Below the pieces are notes generated by a model, which saw only the letters and a list, made by a program, of their open reading frames with translations, was not told the origin of the DNA and did no database searches. Made by a program: the position numbers and the translations under genes. DNA of 34,471 nucleotides, taken from Trinickia fusca (lineage in GTDB: Bacteria > Pseudomonadota > Gammaproteobacteria > Burkholderiales > Burkholderiaceae). Shown piece after piece: positions 25,308-33,073 of this stretch. The DNA is taken from assembly GCF_003628145.1 (NCBI RefSeq), contig NZ_RBZV01000023.1, forward strand, positions 1 to 34,471. The letters are read 5' to 3'. Position 1 is the first letter of the stretch, and each line of letters starts with the position of its first letter.

Positions 25308-27012
25308 GGTTGATCTCCTCGAGTGTCGTTTCGCCGCGCTTTACTAGCTCGACCGCGGCGACGCGCAGCGTCTGCATGCCGTAGCGCATCGCCGCAGCCT
25401 TGATGTGCCCGAGTGGCGCGCGCTCCGACAGCAGTTGCCGCAGCTCGTCGTTCATGCGCAGCGCCTCGGCGATCGCGCGCCGTCCGCGATACCCGCTGCC
25501 ACGGCATGCGGCACAGCCGGCGCCGCGGCGAAAGCGGTAGCTGCCTGCTGCGTCCGGGTCGATGCCCGAGCGGATGAGCGTCTCCTTGTCGATCGTGTCT
25601 TCGGTCATGCAGTCCGGGCAGCATTGCCGCAACAGGCGCTGTGCCACCACGCCATTGAGCGCGGAAACGAAGCTGTACGGATCGACCTCCATGTTGGTGA
25701 AGCGGCCGATCACGTCGAACACGTTGTTCGCGTGGACGGTCGTGAACACCTGGTGCCCGGTCAGCGCAGCCTGCACGGCGATCTGCGCCGTTTCCGGATC
25801 GCGGATTTCTCCGACCATGATCTTGTCCGGGTCGTGCCGGAGAATCGAGCGCAGTCCGCGTGCGAACGTGAGTCCCTTCGCTTCGTTGACGGGGATCTGG
25901 AGGATCTCCCCCAGCTGGTATTCGACCGGATCCTCGATCGTCACGATCTTCTCGAGGCCGTTGTTGATTTCCGTCAGAATCGCGTAGAGCGTCGTCGTCT
26001 TGCCGCTGCCGGTCGGCCCCGTGACGAGCAACATCCCGTACGGCATCGATGCGATCGCGCGCATGAAGCGCGTGTCGCCCTCCTGAAAGCCGAGGGCCTC
26101 GAGCGTCAGACCGCTTGCGGATTGCGAAAGCTGATAGCGGTCGAGGATCCGCAGCACCGCGTCCTCGCCGAACTGGTTCGGCATGATCGACACGCGGAAG
26201 TCGATTTCACGCCCCGCGTACTGCGCCTTGAAACGGCCATCCTGAGGCACGCGCCGCTCTGCGATATCGAGCTCGGAGATCACTTTCACGCGCGAGAGCA
26301 CCTGGTCCGCGACATCGCGACCCTCGGCACGGCCGACCACGGTGAGCACGCCATCCACGCGGCACTTGATCATCAACCCATTCGCACGGCATTCGAGGTG
26401 AATGTCGCTCGCCATCATCTTGAGCGCGTCGTAGATCGTCGAGTTGAGCAGCCTGACGACAGGACTGTCGTCGCTGCTGATGCCCTGCAGCGTCAACGCC
26501 AGCGAGGCCGGATCGACCGTGTTCTGGATCGGGTCGTCGAACGCGAGGGAGTCCATCGCGCGAACATCCTTTTCGCGCACGGCCAGATATGCATTGACGT
26601 CTCCTGCGCTGGCGAGCGCCCAGCTATACGGGACGCTAGGCTGCGAGCGCATCCGATGCTCGACCCAGCCGCGCGTGCGTGCATCGAGCGGATCGGCGAT
26701 CACGAACAGCAGCCCATTGGCATCGTTTGGATCGTGGAAACACACGCAGAGGCGCGTCGTCGCGTCGACGAACGAAATCACTTCGAAATCCGGTTCGAGC
26801 TGATTCAGCTCGCGCATACCGATCGACTTCATCCGGAATTGCGCAGCCAGTTGCACGCGCAGTTCGTCCGCGCTGAGCGAGGTCTGGGCCATCAGCTCCT
26901 CGAGGGCGCGGATTCCCGAACCATGCCGCTCGCCGAGCGCTCTCAGCGCGTCGCGCAGATCCGCGCGCGCTTCGGCTTGAAGGCCTTCCGGTAGGGTGAT
27001 GACGGTATCCAC
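25288..27012 (-). CDS. gspE: Secretion ATPase GspE
   Basis: A 574-residue hexameric ATPase that powers pseudopilus assembly. After an N-terminal domain (about 20-150), the order is: an Asp box ASDIHLE (201-207), Walker A GPTGSGKT (332-339), Walker B GEIRD (401-405), a His box TGHQVFTTVHANN (418-430) and a tetracysteine zinc site (C465-x2-C468 and C500-x2-C503). All the motifs of an active GspE/PilB-family ATPase are intact. The start is GTG at 27012, preceded by a GGGGGA-type site. It is followed by the actin-like gene with a 20-nt overlap. Confidence 0.95.
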   Translation of the reverse strand: MDTVITLPEGLQAEARADLRDALRALGERHGSGIRALEELMAQTSLSADELRVQLAAQFRMKSIGMRELNQLEPDFEVISFVDATTRLCVCFHDPNDANGLLFVIADPLDARTRGWVEHRMRSQPSVPYSWALASAGDVNAYLAVREKDVRAMDSLAFDDPIQNTVDPASLALTLQGISSDDSPVVRLLNSTIYDALKMMASDIHLECRANGLMIKCRVDGVLTVVGRAEGRDVADQVLSRVKVISELDIAERRVPQDGRFKAQYAGREIDFRVSIMPNQFGEDAVLRILDRYQLSQSASGLTLEALGFQEGDTRFMRAIASMPYGMLLVTGPTGSGKTTTLYAILTEINNGLEKIVTIEDPVEYQLGEILQIPVNEAKGLTFARGLRSILRHDPDKIMVGEIRDPETAQIAVQAALTGHQVFTTVHANNVFDVIGRFTNMEVDPYSFVSALNGVVAQRLLRQCCPDCMTEDTIDKETLIRSGIDPDAAGSYRFRRGAGCAACRGSGYRGRRAIAEALRMNDELRQLLSERAPLGHIKAAAMRYGMQTLRVAAVELVKRGETTLEEINRVTMVE

Positions 27013-27031
27013 GCGCGTCCCCCGATACGTT

Positions 27032-28234
27032 CTACTGAATGCTCGACGCGATTTCGAAGATCGGCATGTACATCAGCACGACGATGCCGCCTATCACCAC
27101 GCCAATGAAGATCATCATCGCGGGCTCGATCAGTCGCGAAATCAGATCGATCGTGCGCGACACCTGCGCCTCCTGGAAGGCCGCAATCCGATCGAGCACC
27201 GGGCCGAGCCCCCCCGTCTTCTCCGCTACCGTCAACAGACGGTACGCGATGGTGTTGGCGAGCCCCGCTGCCTGAAACGCATCCGAGACCTTCGCGCCGT
27301 TGCGCACCTGCTGCAGCGCGCTGGCGAGCGCAACCTGGTCCGCGCGTCCGACCAGGCCTCGCGCAAGGTCGAAAGCCTTCACTGCGGGGATGCCGCCGTC
27401 GACGAGCATGGCCGTCGTGCGGTAGAACTGCGACTGGCGAAAAACACGGAAGTGTCGTCCGATACCGGGCAGCGCCAGCAAGCGATCGGCGATCCAGTTC
27501 CGCACGAACGAGCGGCGCAACGCGAAGCCTGTCGCCGCGGCCAGCACCGCGAGGCCGAGGGTCAGCTCGGACCCGTGCGCGTGCACCATGCCGCCCCAGG
27601 CCATCAGCAGGCGCGATAGCAGCGGCAGCTCGCGCCCGCTGTGCTCCAGCAGGCTGGCGAAGCGCGGTACAACGAACCCGAGCAGGAACAGGACGACGGC
27701 CGCGCCGACGAGCAGCAGGACCGTCGGATAGATCGCCGCCGACACCACCCTTGCACGCAGCTCATGGAGTGTCGCGCTGTTGCGCGAGTAACGTGTGAGG
27801 CTGTCGGCGAGACCGCCGGTCTGCTCGCTCGCCTTCACGCACGCAACCAGCACCGGCGGGAATATATGGCTTGCGTGCTCGAGCGCCGCGGACAGCGATT
27901 GTCCTTCTTCAAGTTGGCGCAAGAGGTCGCGATACACTTGCGCCGACGTCTCCCGGTGTTCATTGCCGCCAAGCGTGCGCAATGCATCGACGACACCCAC
28001 GCCCGCGTCGAGCAGCGCGGCGAGCTCGCGGGCAAAGAGTTCGACGTTGAACCGGGCGCGGCGTATCCCGAGTCGGTTCACACGATGCCGCTGCCGGCCG
28101 CCGTCGGCGCGAACCGACACGACGCGCAGGCCGCGGGCGCGCGCGAGCGCCGTGGCGGTCGTCGACGAATCGCTGTCGATGCGAAGCGTCTGGACCGAGC
28201 CATTCGTATCGAAGACACGCAGCACATACTTCAC
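27032..28234 (-). CDS. gspF: Inner-membrane platform protein GspF
   Basis: A 400-residue GspF/PilC-type protein with the two typical repeats of a cytoplasmic helical domain and hydrophobic segments at VVSAAIYPTVLLLVGAAVVLF, ELTLGLAVLAAATGFAL and PAMMIFIGVVIGGIVVLMYM. The motif ELAALLDAGVGVVDAL and LPLLSRLLM are family-typical. The GTG at 28234 is supported by AGGAGA 6 nt upstream; the open frame continuing further upstream overlaps gspG and is Arg-rich nonsense. It should anchor GspE and the PilM-N-O complex in the inner membrane. The gap to gspG is 52 nt and to gspE 19 nt. Confidence 0.92.
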   Translation of the reverse strand: MKYVLRVFDTNGSVQTLRIDSDSSTTATALARARGLRVVSVRADGGRQRHRVNRLGIRRARFNVELFARELAALLDAGVGVVDALRTLGGNEHRETSAQVYRDLLRQLEEGQSLSAALEHASHIFPPVLVACVKASEQTGGLADSLTRYSRNSATLHELRARVVSAAIYPTVLLLVGAAVVLFLLGFVVPRFASLLEHSGRELPLLSRLLMAWGGMVHAHGSELTLGLAVLAAATGFALRRSFVRNWIADRLLALPGIGRHFRVFRQSQFYRTTAMLVDGGIPAVKAFDLARGLVGRADQVALASALQQVRNGAKVSDAFQAAGLANTIAYRLLTVAEKTGGLGPVLDRIAAFQEAQVSRTIDLISRLIEPAMMIFIGVVIGGIVVLMYMPIFEIASSIQ

Positions 28235-28286
28235 GTCGACTCTCCTTGCAGAGCACCCACCACCGGCGCGGCCGCGCCATGCATCC

Positions 28287-28781
28287 CTACCATGACGAGA
28301 TCGTGACGTTCTCGCCCGAGCCGTCGCCGCGCCCGTTCTTGCCAAGCGAATACAGGTCGTAGTCCCCGTGGTCACCCGGCGAGCGGTACTGATACGGGCG
28401 ATCCCACGGATCCTCCGGCACCGCCTTCTGCAGATACGGGCCGCTCCAGTGGGTGGCATTCTGCGGCTTGGCCACGAGCGCCTCCAGACCCTCTTCGGTC
28501 GTCGGATACACGCCGACATCCAGTCGATATTGATCGAGCGCCTGGCCGAGCGACACGATTTGCGCACGCGCGATCTTGACGTTCGACTTGCCGACTTGTT
28601 CGAAATATCGGGGGGCGACGAGACCGGCCAGCAATCCGATGATGACCATCACGACGAGCAGCTCGAGCAGCGTGAAGCCGCGGCTCGCACGCGCGCGTGC
28701 AGCAAGGCCGACGTCATGCCATGACGGCTCTGACTCGCTCTCCTGCATGCCGCGTTGGATAGAGGTCGATTCGCTATGCAC
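28287..28781 (-). CDS. gspG: Major pseudopilin GspG
   Basis: A 164-residue major pseudopilin, first gene of the operon. The prepilin peptidase site is RGFTLLELLVVMVIIGLLAGLVAPRYF, with cleavage after Gly35 and Glu at mature position 5. The globular domain has the GspG hallmarks: DVGVYPTTEEGLEALV, WSGPYLQKAVPEDPW, and the Asp-rich calcium-binding end DHGDYDLYSLGKNGRGDG. The start at GTG 28781 has GGGGGAAG just upstream, which gives an unusually long 35-residue leader; an ATG at 28748 has no such site. Its own promoter is the conserved architecture at 28832-28899. Confidence 0.93.
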   Translation of the reverse strand: MHSESTSIQRGMQESESEPSWHDVGLAARARASRGFTLLELLVVMVIIGLLAGLVAPRYFEQVGKSNVKIARAQIVSLGQALDQYRLDVGVYPTTEEGLEALVAKPQNATHWSGPYLQKAVPEDPWDRPYQYRSPGDHGDYDLYSLGKNGRGDGSGENVTISSW

Positions 28782-28831
28782 GGCTTCCCCCCGTATCGAC
28801 TCACCGCTTCAGCATCGCTGAAGCTGTTGAA

Positions 28832-28899
28832 TGCATTCTTGTTCAGGTCGATACGGCCAAGAAGTAGGGAGTGCCGTCCAAAGACATGGGTAAAGACCC
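28832..28899 (-). promoter_or_regulatory. Conserved three-block promoter of gspG operon
   Basis: On the minus strand: GGGTCTTTACCCATG (28899-28885), 15 nt, CCCTACTTC (28869-28861), 18 nt, ACAAGAATGCA (28842-28832), then 50 nt to the gspG start codon. The same three blocks with the same spacings occur before the DUF1269-like gene (34335-34268). The outer block is an inverted repeat (GGGT/ACCC), fitting a dimeric regulator; AAGAAT in the last block could be a -10 element with CCCTACTTC near -35. The functional assignment is inference; the conservation is directly seen. Confidence 0.7.
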
Positions 28900-28930
28900 T
28901 CCAGTTGCAGCGTCCCCGTCTGGAGGGATT

Positions 28931-29605
28931 TCACATATGCTCGTCGTCGGGCAACGTCAGCACGCCCATGTCGATCGCTAGACGCACGAGGCCGCTCAGA
29001 TTCCGGATGCCGAGCTTGCGCATCAGGTTCGCCCGGTGCTTTTCTATGGTTTTCGGGCTGAGACTCAGGCACTCGCCAACCTGCCGGTTGGTGTGTCCCT
29101 CGACGACCAGCCTGAGTACGGTACGCTCGCGGCCAGTCAACGCGTTCCACAACTTCGCCCTGCGCGCGATGTCCTCCCGTGATCCGTGCGCGTCTGCGCA
29201 GATCCGGTTGGCATCGGCACCGGCCATGCGTTTGCCCTGCATCACGAAACGCATCTCCCGGACCAGCTGGTCGAACGATGCGTCCTTGACCATGTATCCG
29301 TCGGCACCGGCGGCAAACGCCTCCCGTACATGGTCTTCGCTCCAATGAACGGTCAGGACGATGATCCGTATGCGCGGGGCGTCGCGCTTGATGGCGGTGA
29401 TCGCCTCGAAGCCGCTGCCACCCGGCATCGTCAGATCCATCAAGATCAGATCGGGCTGCGTCTCCCCGGCGAGGCGATGCGCTTCGATCCCGCCGCTCGC
29501 CTCGCCGACGATGCAGTAGTCGTCCAGTTCGGAAACCATGCGGCAAAGGCCGCTGCGCAATAGATGCTGGTCCTCGGCAATCAGCACGCGATGTTTTATT
29601 CCCAA
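28931..29605 (-). CDS. NarL/FixJ-type response regulator 1
   Basis: A 224-residue two-component response regulator. The receiver domain (1-120) has the acidic pair Glu11-Asp12, phospho-acceptor Asp57 in LILMDLTM and Lys in VKDASF. The LuxR-type helix-turn-helix is at about 150-210 (LTGRERTVLRLVVEGHTNRQVGECLSLSPKTIEKHR). It is paralogous to the regulator at 31744-32523. The TTG start at 29605 has AAGGAG 8 nt upstream. It lies 37 nt after the sco gene and 149 nt before gspG on the same strand, so it may share the sco transcript and control gspG. The partner kinase is probably the soluble histidine kinase at 30564. Confidence 0.92.
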   Translation of the reverse strand: MGIKHRVLIAEDQHLLRSGLCRMVSELDDYCIVGEASGGIEAHRLAGETQPDLILMDLTMPGGSGFEAITAIKRDAPRIRIIVLTVHWSEDHVREAFAAGADGYMVKDASFDQLVREMRFVMQGKRMAGADANRICADAHGSREDIARRAKLWNALTGRERTVLRLVVEGHTNRQVGECLSLSPKTIEKHRANLMRKLGIRNLSGLVRLAIDMGVLTLPDDEHM

Positions 29606-29642
29606 TTTCGTCGCTCCTTGCTGGACGCTGCGCGCCCAGGGC

Positions 29643-30278
29643 CTAGTCAGAAGCGACCACGTCGTGATAGGCGGCGAGCAGTTCCGACGGTGTGGCGAAG
29701 CCGTCGATGCGCAACCAGGGCTTGCCGGGCGCGGCGCGCAGGAACGTAACCGGCGTGTGGTTCATCTTGTCGCCCCGATAGACGTTGAACGCGCGCTGTG
29801 CCGCCATGCTCGCCTCGACCGTGCCGGTATAGTGCTGCCATTCGGGGCCTGCTTCGAACCTGGCCGCATAGGCTTTGAGCCGGGCAGGCGTGTCCTCTTC
29901 CGGATCGATCGAGATCGACACGATGTGGACTTTGCCCCGGTCGCTGCCCAGATCGCTTTGCAATTTCTCGAGCGTCTGGCTGATCATCGGGCAGATGGTC
30001 GTGCAGGTGGTGTAGATGAACGTCAGGATCACTGGCCGGCCATCGTTCAGCTCGTCGACCAGCGAGACGGCCTTGCCGTCATCGCGCACGAGTTCGACCG
30101 AGGGCAGCGTGTACTGGGCCGTCGTGCGCGTCGTCATGCCCGCCATCATGTGATGATGCATGTGAGGATCGGCAACGGCCGCGGCGTCCTCGGCAGGTGC
30201 GCACCATGCCGCCGTTGCCGCGAGCGCGGCGCCCGTCAGCACGAACGCGCCGATCCTCGATTTTGCAGTTCTGTTCAT
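29643..30278 (-). CDS. Sco1/SenC-type copper chaperone
   Basis: A 211-residue Sco protein that delivers copper to, or reduces, the cytochrome oxidase copper site in the periplasm. It has a signal segment (GAFVLTGAALAATAAWCA), the thioredoxin-like domain with the copper motif Cys92-x3-Cys96 (TTCTTICP) and the conserved His174 in MNHTPVTF. Residues 39-48 (HMHHHMMAGM) form an extra His/Met-rich stretch between signal and fold that could bind copper. The ATG at 30278 has GGAG upstream; the open frame to 30479 before it is not supported. It is divergent from the histidine kinase gene. Confidence 0.93.
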   Translation of the reverse strand: MNRTAKSRIGAFVLTGAALAATAAWCAPAEDAAAVADPHMHHHMMAGMTTRTTAQYTLPSVELVRDDGKAVSLVDELNDGRPVILTFIYTTCTTICPMISQTLEKLQSDLGSDRGKVHIVSISIDPEEDTPARLKAYAARFEAGPEWQHYTGTVEASMAAQRAFNVYRGDKMNHTPVTFLRAAPGKPWLRIDGFATPSELLAAYHDVVASD

Positions 30279-30563
30279 ACCGGTCTCCAGAAACGAGAAG
30301 AAAGGTCTCGCTGCGCGATGCGAAGGCGCGCGGCGCTGTCGCCCTCTCGCCACTGCAGTGTCATGAATTTGCCGGCACGCGTCATTGGATGAGGGACCCC
30401 AAACGACGGTAGGGTATGCCCGCTTGATGGAAAGCCCGCACTGCGCAACCGGGATGTCCCCACACCGCGACCCTATCAATCCCCCGTTGTGGCGTGCCTG
30501 AATCGCGGCCTACAATCCCGGAAGCCTTACGATTTTCTTATGTGGACCCATCGGGATGCTCCA

Positions 30564-31697
30564 ATGGATGAAAGCCAGCCAGGGGGACCGCAGGTAAGAT
30601 TGCTCGATCTGATCGAAGCAATGCGCAAGCTTCGTAGCGGGGCCCAACCCAGCCAACCCGACGCCTGCGTCGTCACCGACCCGCACGGAGCAGCGCTCGC
30701 GATTCTCACGCCCGATGGGACTTTCGTGTCGGCAAACCGCAGCGCCGCAGCGCTGCTCGGCTATTCGAGCGCCGAGCTCGTCGGCAAGCGCCTCGTCGAC
30801 CTTGCGCCCGACGACTTTCGCGCCGCACTGGCAGGCGAATTGTCCGCGAGCGCGGTTCGCGAGTTTCATTCGTTCGGTGCGGTGCTCAGCGGCCGGGCGG
30901 GCCGTCCAATGCGGCTTGCGCTGCATCAACAACGCTTGGCCGGGAGGCAGACGGATTCGATCGTCTTGCTGACGCTGTTCGAAGAGCTGCTGATCGTCGA
31001 GCCCAGGCTCGCCGACCCGGCTGAACTGGTCGATGCAAGCGAGCGGTTGTGCCAGACGTATCTGATGCTGGGCCAGCAGCAGGAACGCCAGCGTCTTGCG
31101 GCGGAGTTGCACGATGGCCTCGGCCAGGCATTGACCCTCGTCAAGCTGATGACGGAGGACGCACTGATGCGCATACGCCGCGGGCAGGTCGGCGATGCGG
31201 CGAAACTGCTCGATGCGACCGTGTTCAGAGTTCGCGAAACGATCGGCGAGGTGCGGCAGATATGCGCCGAACTGCGGCCGATCATGTTGGACAAGCTGGG
31301 GTTGCCTGCGGCATTGGATTCGCTGTGCCGGCGCATCGAGCACGGCACGGAAGCGATGTCGGTCGTGTTCGACTGCGATGTCGCGGATGAGGACGTGCCT
31401 GAGCATCTGAAGCCGGACATGTTCAGAGTGGCTCAGGAGGCGCTGAACAACGCCGTCAAGCATGCCGAGGCTACGGAAATCTCCCTCAGCCTGCGGCGTG
31501 ATGCGGGCGGCTTGCGGTTGACGATTCAGGACAACGGCATCGGCTATGAGAGCCATCCGCTTGCCACAGAAGATGCGTATACGACCGGGTTGGGCCTGAT
31601 CGGCATGCAGCACCGCGTCGAGATGCATGGCGGCGCGTTCTCGATCGAGTCATCCGCCACCACGGGTACCCGCGTCTGCGCGACCTGGATGCTCTAG
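30564..31697 (+). CDS. Soluble PAS-domain histidine kinase (NarX-like)
   Basis: About 377 residues from ATG 30564, chosen for GGGA upstream; ATG 30540 and GTG 30489 would be longer. There is no membrane segment. A PAS domain follows (about 40-120: LAILTPDGTFVSANRSAAALLGY), then a HisKA_3 dimerisation helix with the phospho-acceptor His183 in ELHDGLGQALT, and a HATPase_c domain with N box EALNNAVKHAEA, DNGIGYE and GLGLIGMQHRVEMHGG. This is a NarX/DegS-type kinase that should phosphorylate NarL-family regulators such as the two encoded beside it. The signal sensed by PAS is unknown; no haem-ligand His pattern is evident. Confidence 0.92.
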   Translation: MDESQPGGPQVRLLDLIEAMRKLRSGAQPSQPDACVVTDPHGAALAILTPDGTFVSANRSAAALLGYSSAELVGKRLVDLAPDDFRAALAGELSASAVREFHSFGAVLSGRAGRPMRLALHQQRLAGRQTDSIVLLTLFEELLIVEPRLADPAELVDASERLCQTYLMLGQQQERQRLAAELHDGLGQALTLVKLMTEDALMRIRRGQVGDAAKLLDATVFRVRETIGEVRQICAELRPIMLDKLGLPAALDSLCRRIEHGTEAMSVVFDCDVADEDVPEHLKPDMFRVAQEALNNAVKHAEATEISLSLRRDAGGLRLTIQDNGIGYESHPLATEDAYTTGLGLIGMQHRVEMHGGAFSIESSATTGTRVCATWML

Positions 31698-31724
31698 GGC
31701 CCGTTCACGCCAATAACAGGCCCT
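31696..31724. terminator. Possible bidirectional hairpin
   Basis: AGGGCC (31696-31701) and GGCCCT (31719-31724) form a perfect 6-bp stem with a 17-nt loop, between the convergent ends of the kinase and regulator 2 genes. The stem begins inside the kinase stop codon. There is no clear T-run, so this is tentative. Confidence 0.25.
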
Positions 31725-31743
31725 CGCACTGTCCTCGTCGCGC

Positions 31744-32523
31744 TCAAGGTCCCGCATCGCCGAGCCTGTATTCGGGCAGCTCGCCCCCCGGGCTGGAGCC
31801 GGGCGCCGGATTGGAGCGTTTCGGCAAGTGCTCATCGTCCACGTTCGGCTCAGCACACTTGGCGGCGAGCGAGGTCAGCAGGCCCATGTTCATCGCGACG
31901 AGAACCAGTTCCGTCAGATTGGCGATATGGAGCTTGTGCATCATGCTGGCGCGATACTTCTCGATCGTCTTCGGACTCAGGTTCAGGTATTGCCCGACCT
32001 GCCGGTTGGTGCGTCCTTCCGCGATCAGCTTCAGCACGCTGCGCTCGCGCGCCGTCAGCACGTCCCAGGCATGCTTCGGTGCGGGCGCTTCGCGGCCGCT
32101 GACGAACGAGTCGACCATGTACCCGTACACGTCTGCGCTCAGATGTTTCTTTCCCTGCATGACGGAGCGCATCGCGACCAGCAGCTCGTCGAACGATACG
32201 TCCTTCAGCACGTAGCCGTCGACGCCGGCACGCAGCGCTTCCCGCACATACTCCTCGTTTTGATGCACCGTGAGCGCAATGATCCGCACGCTCGGCGATC
32301 GCCGTTTGATCGTCGCGCTGGCATCGATGCCATTCATCCCCCGCATCGACAGATCCATCAGGATCAGATCAGGGGTGAGCGCCATCGCCTGCTGGCAGGC
32401 TTCCTTGCCGTCTCTTGCTTCGCCGACGACGTCGTAGTCGCCTTGCGCACACAGCATCGAACGTAGTCCATTTCGCAGCAGATCGTGGTCCTCTGCGATT
32501 ACAACGCGATATTTGATATTCAC
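31744..32523 (-). CDS. NarL/FixJ-type response regulator 2
   Basis: A 259-residue response regulator closely similar to regulator 1: Glu11-Asp12, Asp57 in LILMDLSM, Lys in LKDVSF, and the LuxR-type helix-turn-helix LTARERSVLKLIAEGRTNRQVGQYLNLSPKTIEKYR. The shared TNRQVG and SPKTIEK helix suggests overlapping DNA targets. It carries about 30 extra C-terminal residues (AAKCAEPNVDDEHLPKRSNPAPG), not part of the usual fold. The GTG at 32523 has a GGGGGAAAG-type site upstream. It converges with the kinase gene. Confidence 0.92.
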   Translation of the reverse strand: MNIKYRVVIAEDHDLLRNGLRSMLCAQGDYDVVGEARDGKEACQQAMALTPDLILMDLSMRGMNGIDASATIKRRSPSVRIIALTVHQNEEYVREALRAGVDGYVLKDVSFDELLVAMRSVMQGKKHLSADVYGYMVDSFVSGREAPAPKHAWDVLTARERSVLKLIAEGRTNRQVGQYLNLSPKTIEKYRASMMHKLHIANLTELVLVAMNMGLLTSLAAKCAEPNVDDEHLPKRSNPAPGSSPGGELPEYRLGDAGP

Positions 32524-33073
32524 GTCTTTCCCCCAGCTCCACCGCTCCCGGTCGCGACGATCGGCTCAACGATTTGACGCTATTCCTGCCGTTCGTAAAG
32601 CCTTCACTTTTGTTTTTTAATCCCTAAGTGTTTGCTTCACGTTTCCGTCGAACGACTGCGGTGCGTCTGCCATTCGCAAGGTTCACGCCGCCTCTCTGCA
32701 AGCGAGCAACGGCGCGTGTCTCCGCATTTCCGGATATTTCGGGAGCGCACCGGATGTCGAAAAATGTTTCAAATTTGAATTCTTTTGATTGTTACCGAGG
32801 ATTAGTGTCGCTACCGATGGCGTGAAAATCACTCGCTTTTGCTCGCCAGAGGGAAATGAATTCGTGACGATGCAGCGAGGTGAGAATAGTTCGGTCGTGG
32901 CACTTGATGGTTGATTTATTACCGTTAATTTCAGCGTATTACCGTCCGTTACGGACGTAAAGTTTCTGTACTGGGCAACGCGGTAGCCATTTCACGCCTC
33001 AAAGTGTAGGGAGGCGCCCCATTGCTGATCCGTTTTTTCTTACACCACAATTCAGGTGCAGGAGAACACGAAG
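32524..33073. other. AT-rich regulatory gap
   Basis: No gene is evident between the divergent starts of regulator 2 and the transglycosylase. It is AT-rich compared with its neighbours, and contains a perfect 12-bp palindrome TTCAAATTTGAA (32769-32780), and the TATTACCGT repeats listed separately. Confidence 0.5.
32917..32960. promoter_or_regulatory. TATTACCGT repeats and inverted repeat, possible operator
   Basis: TATTACCGT occurs at 32917-32925 and 32937-32945, 20 nt apart (two helical turns). The second copy leads into an inverted repeat: TTACCGTCCG (32939-32948) faces CGGACGTAA (32952-32960). It lies about 110 nt upstream of the transglycosylase start. An array of sites for a DNA-binding protein is plausible; which one is unknown. 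Confidence 0.4.

Noticed and set aside
28235-28567. Upstream extension of GspF
   Set aside because: Arg-rich nonsense overlapping gspG; the GTG at 28234 with AGGAGA is the better start.
30380-30480. Third copy of the three-block promoter upstream of sco
   Set aside because: CCCTAC and GGGACATCCC occur there, but the spacing and the ACAAGAATGCA block do not match.
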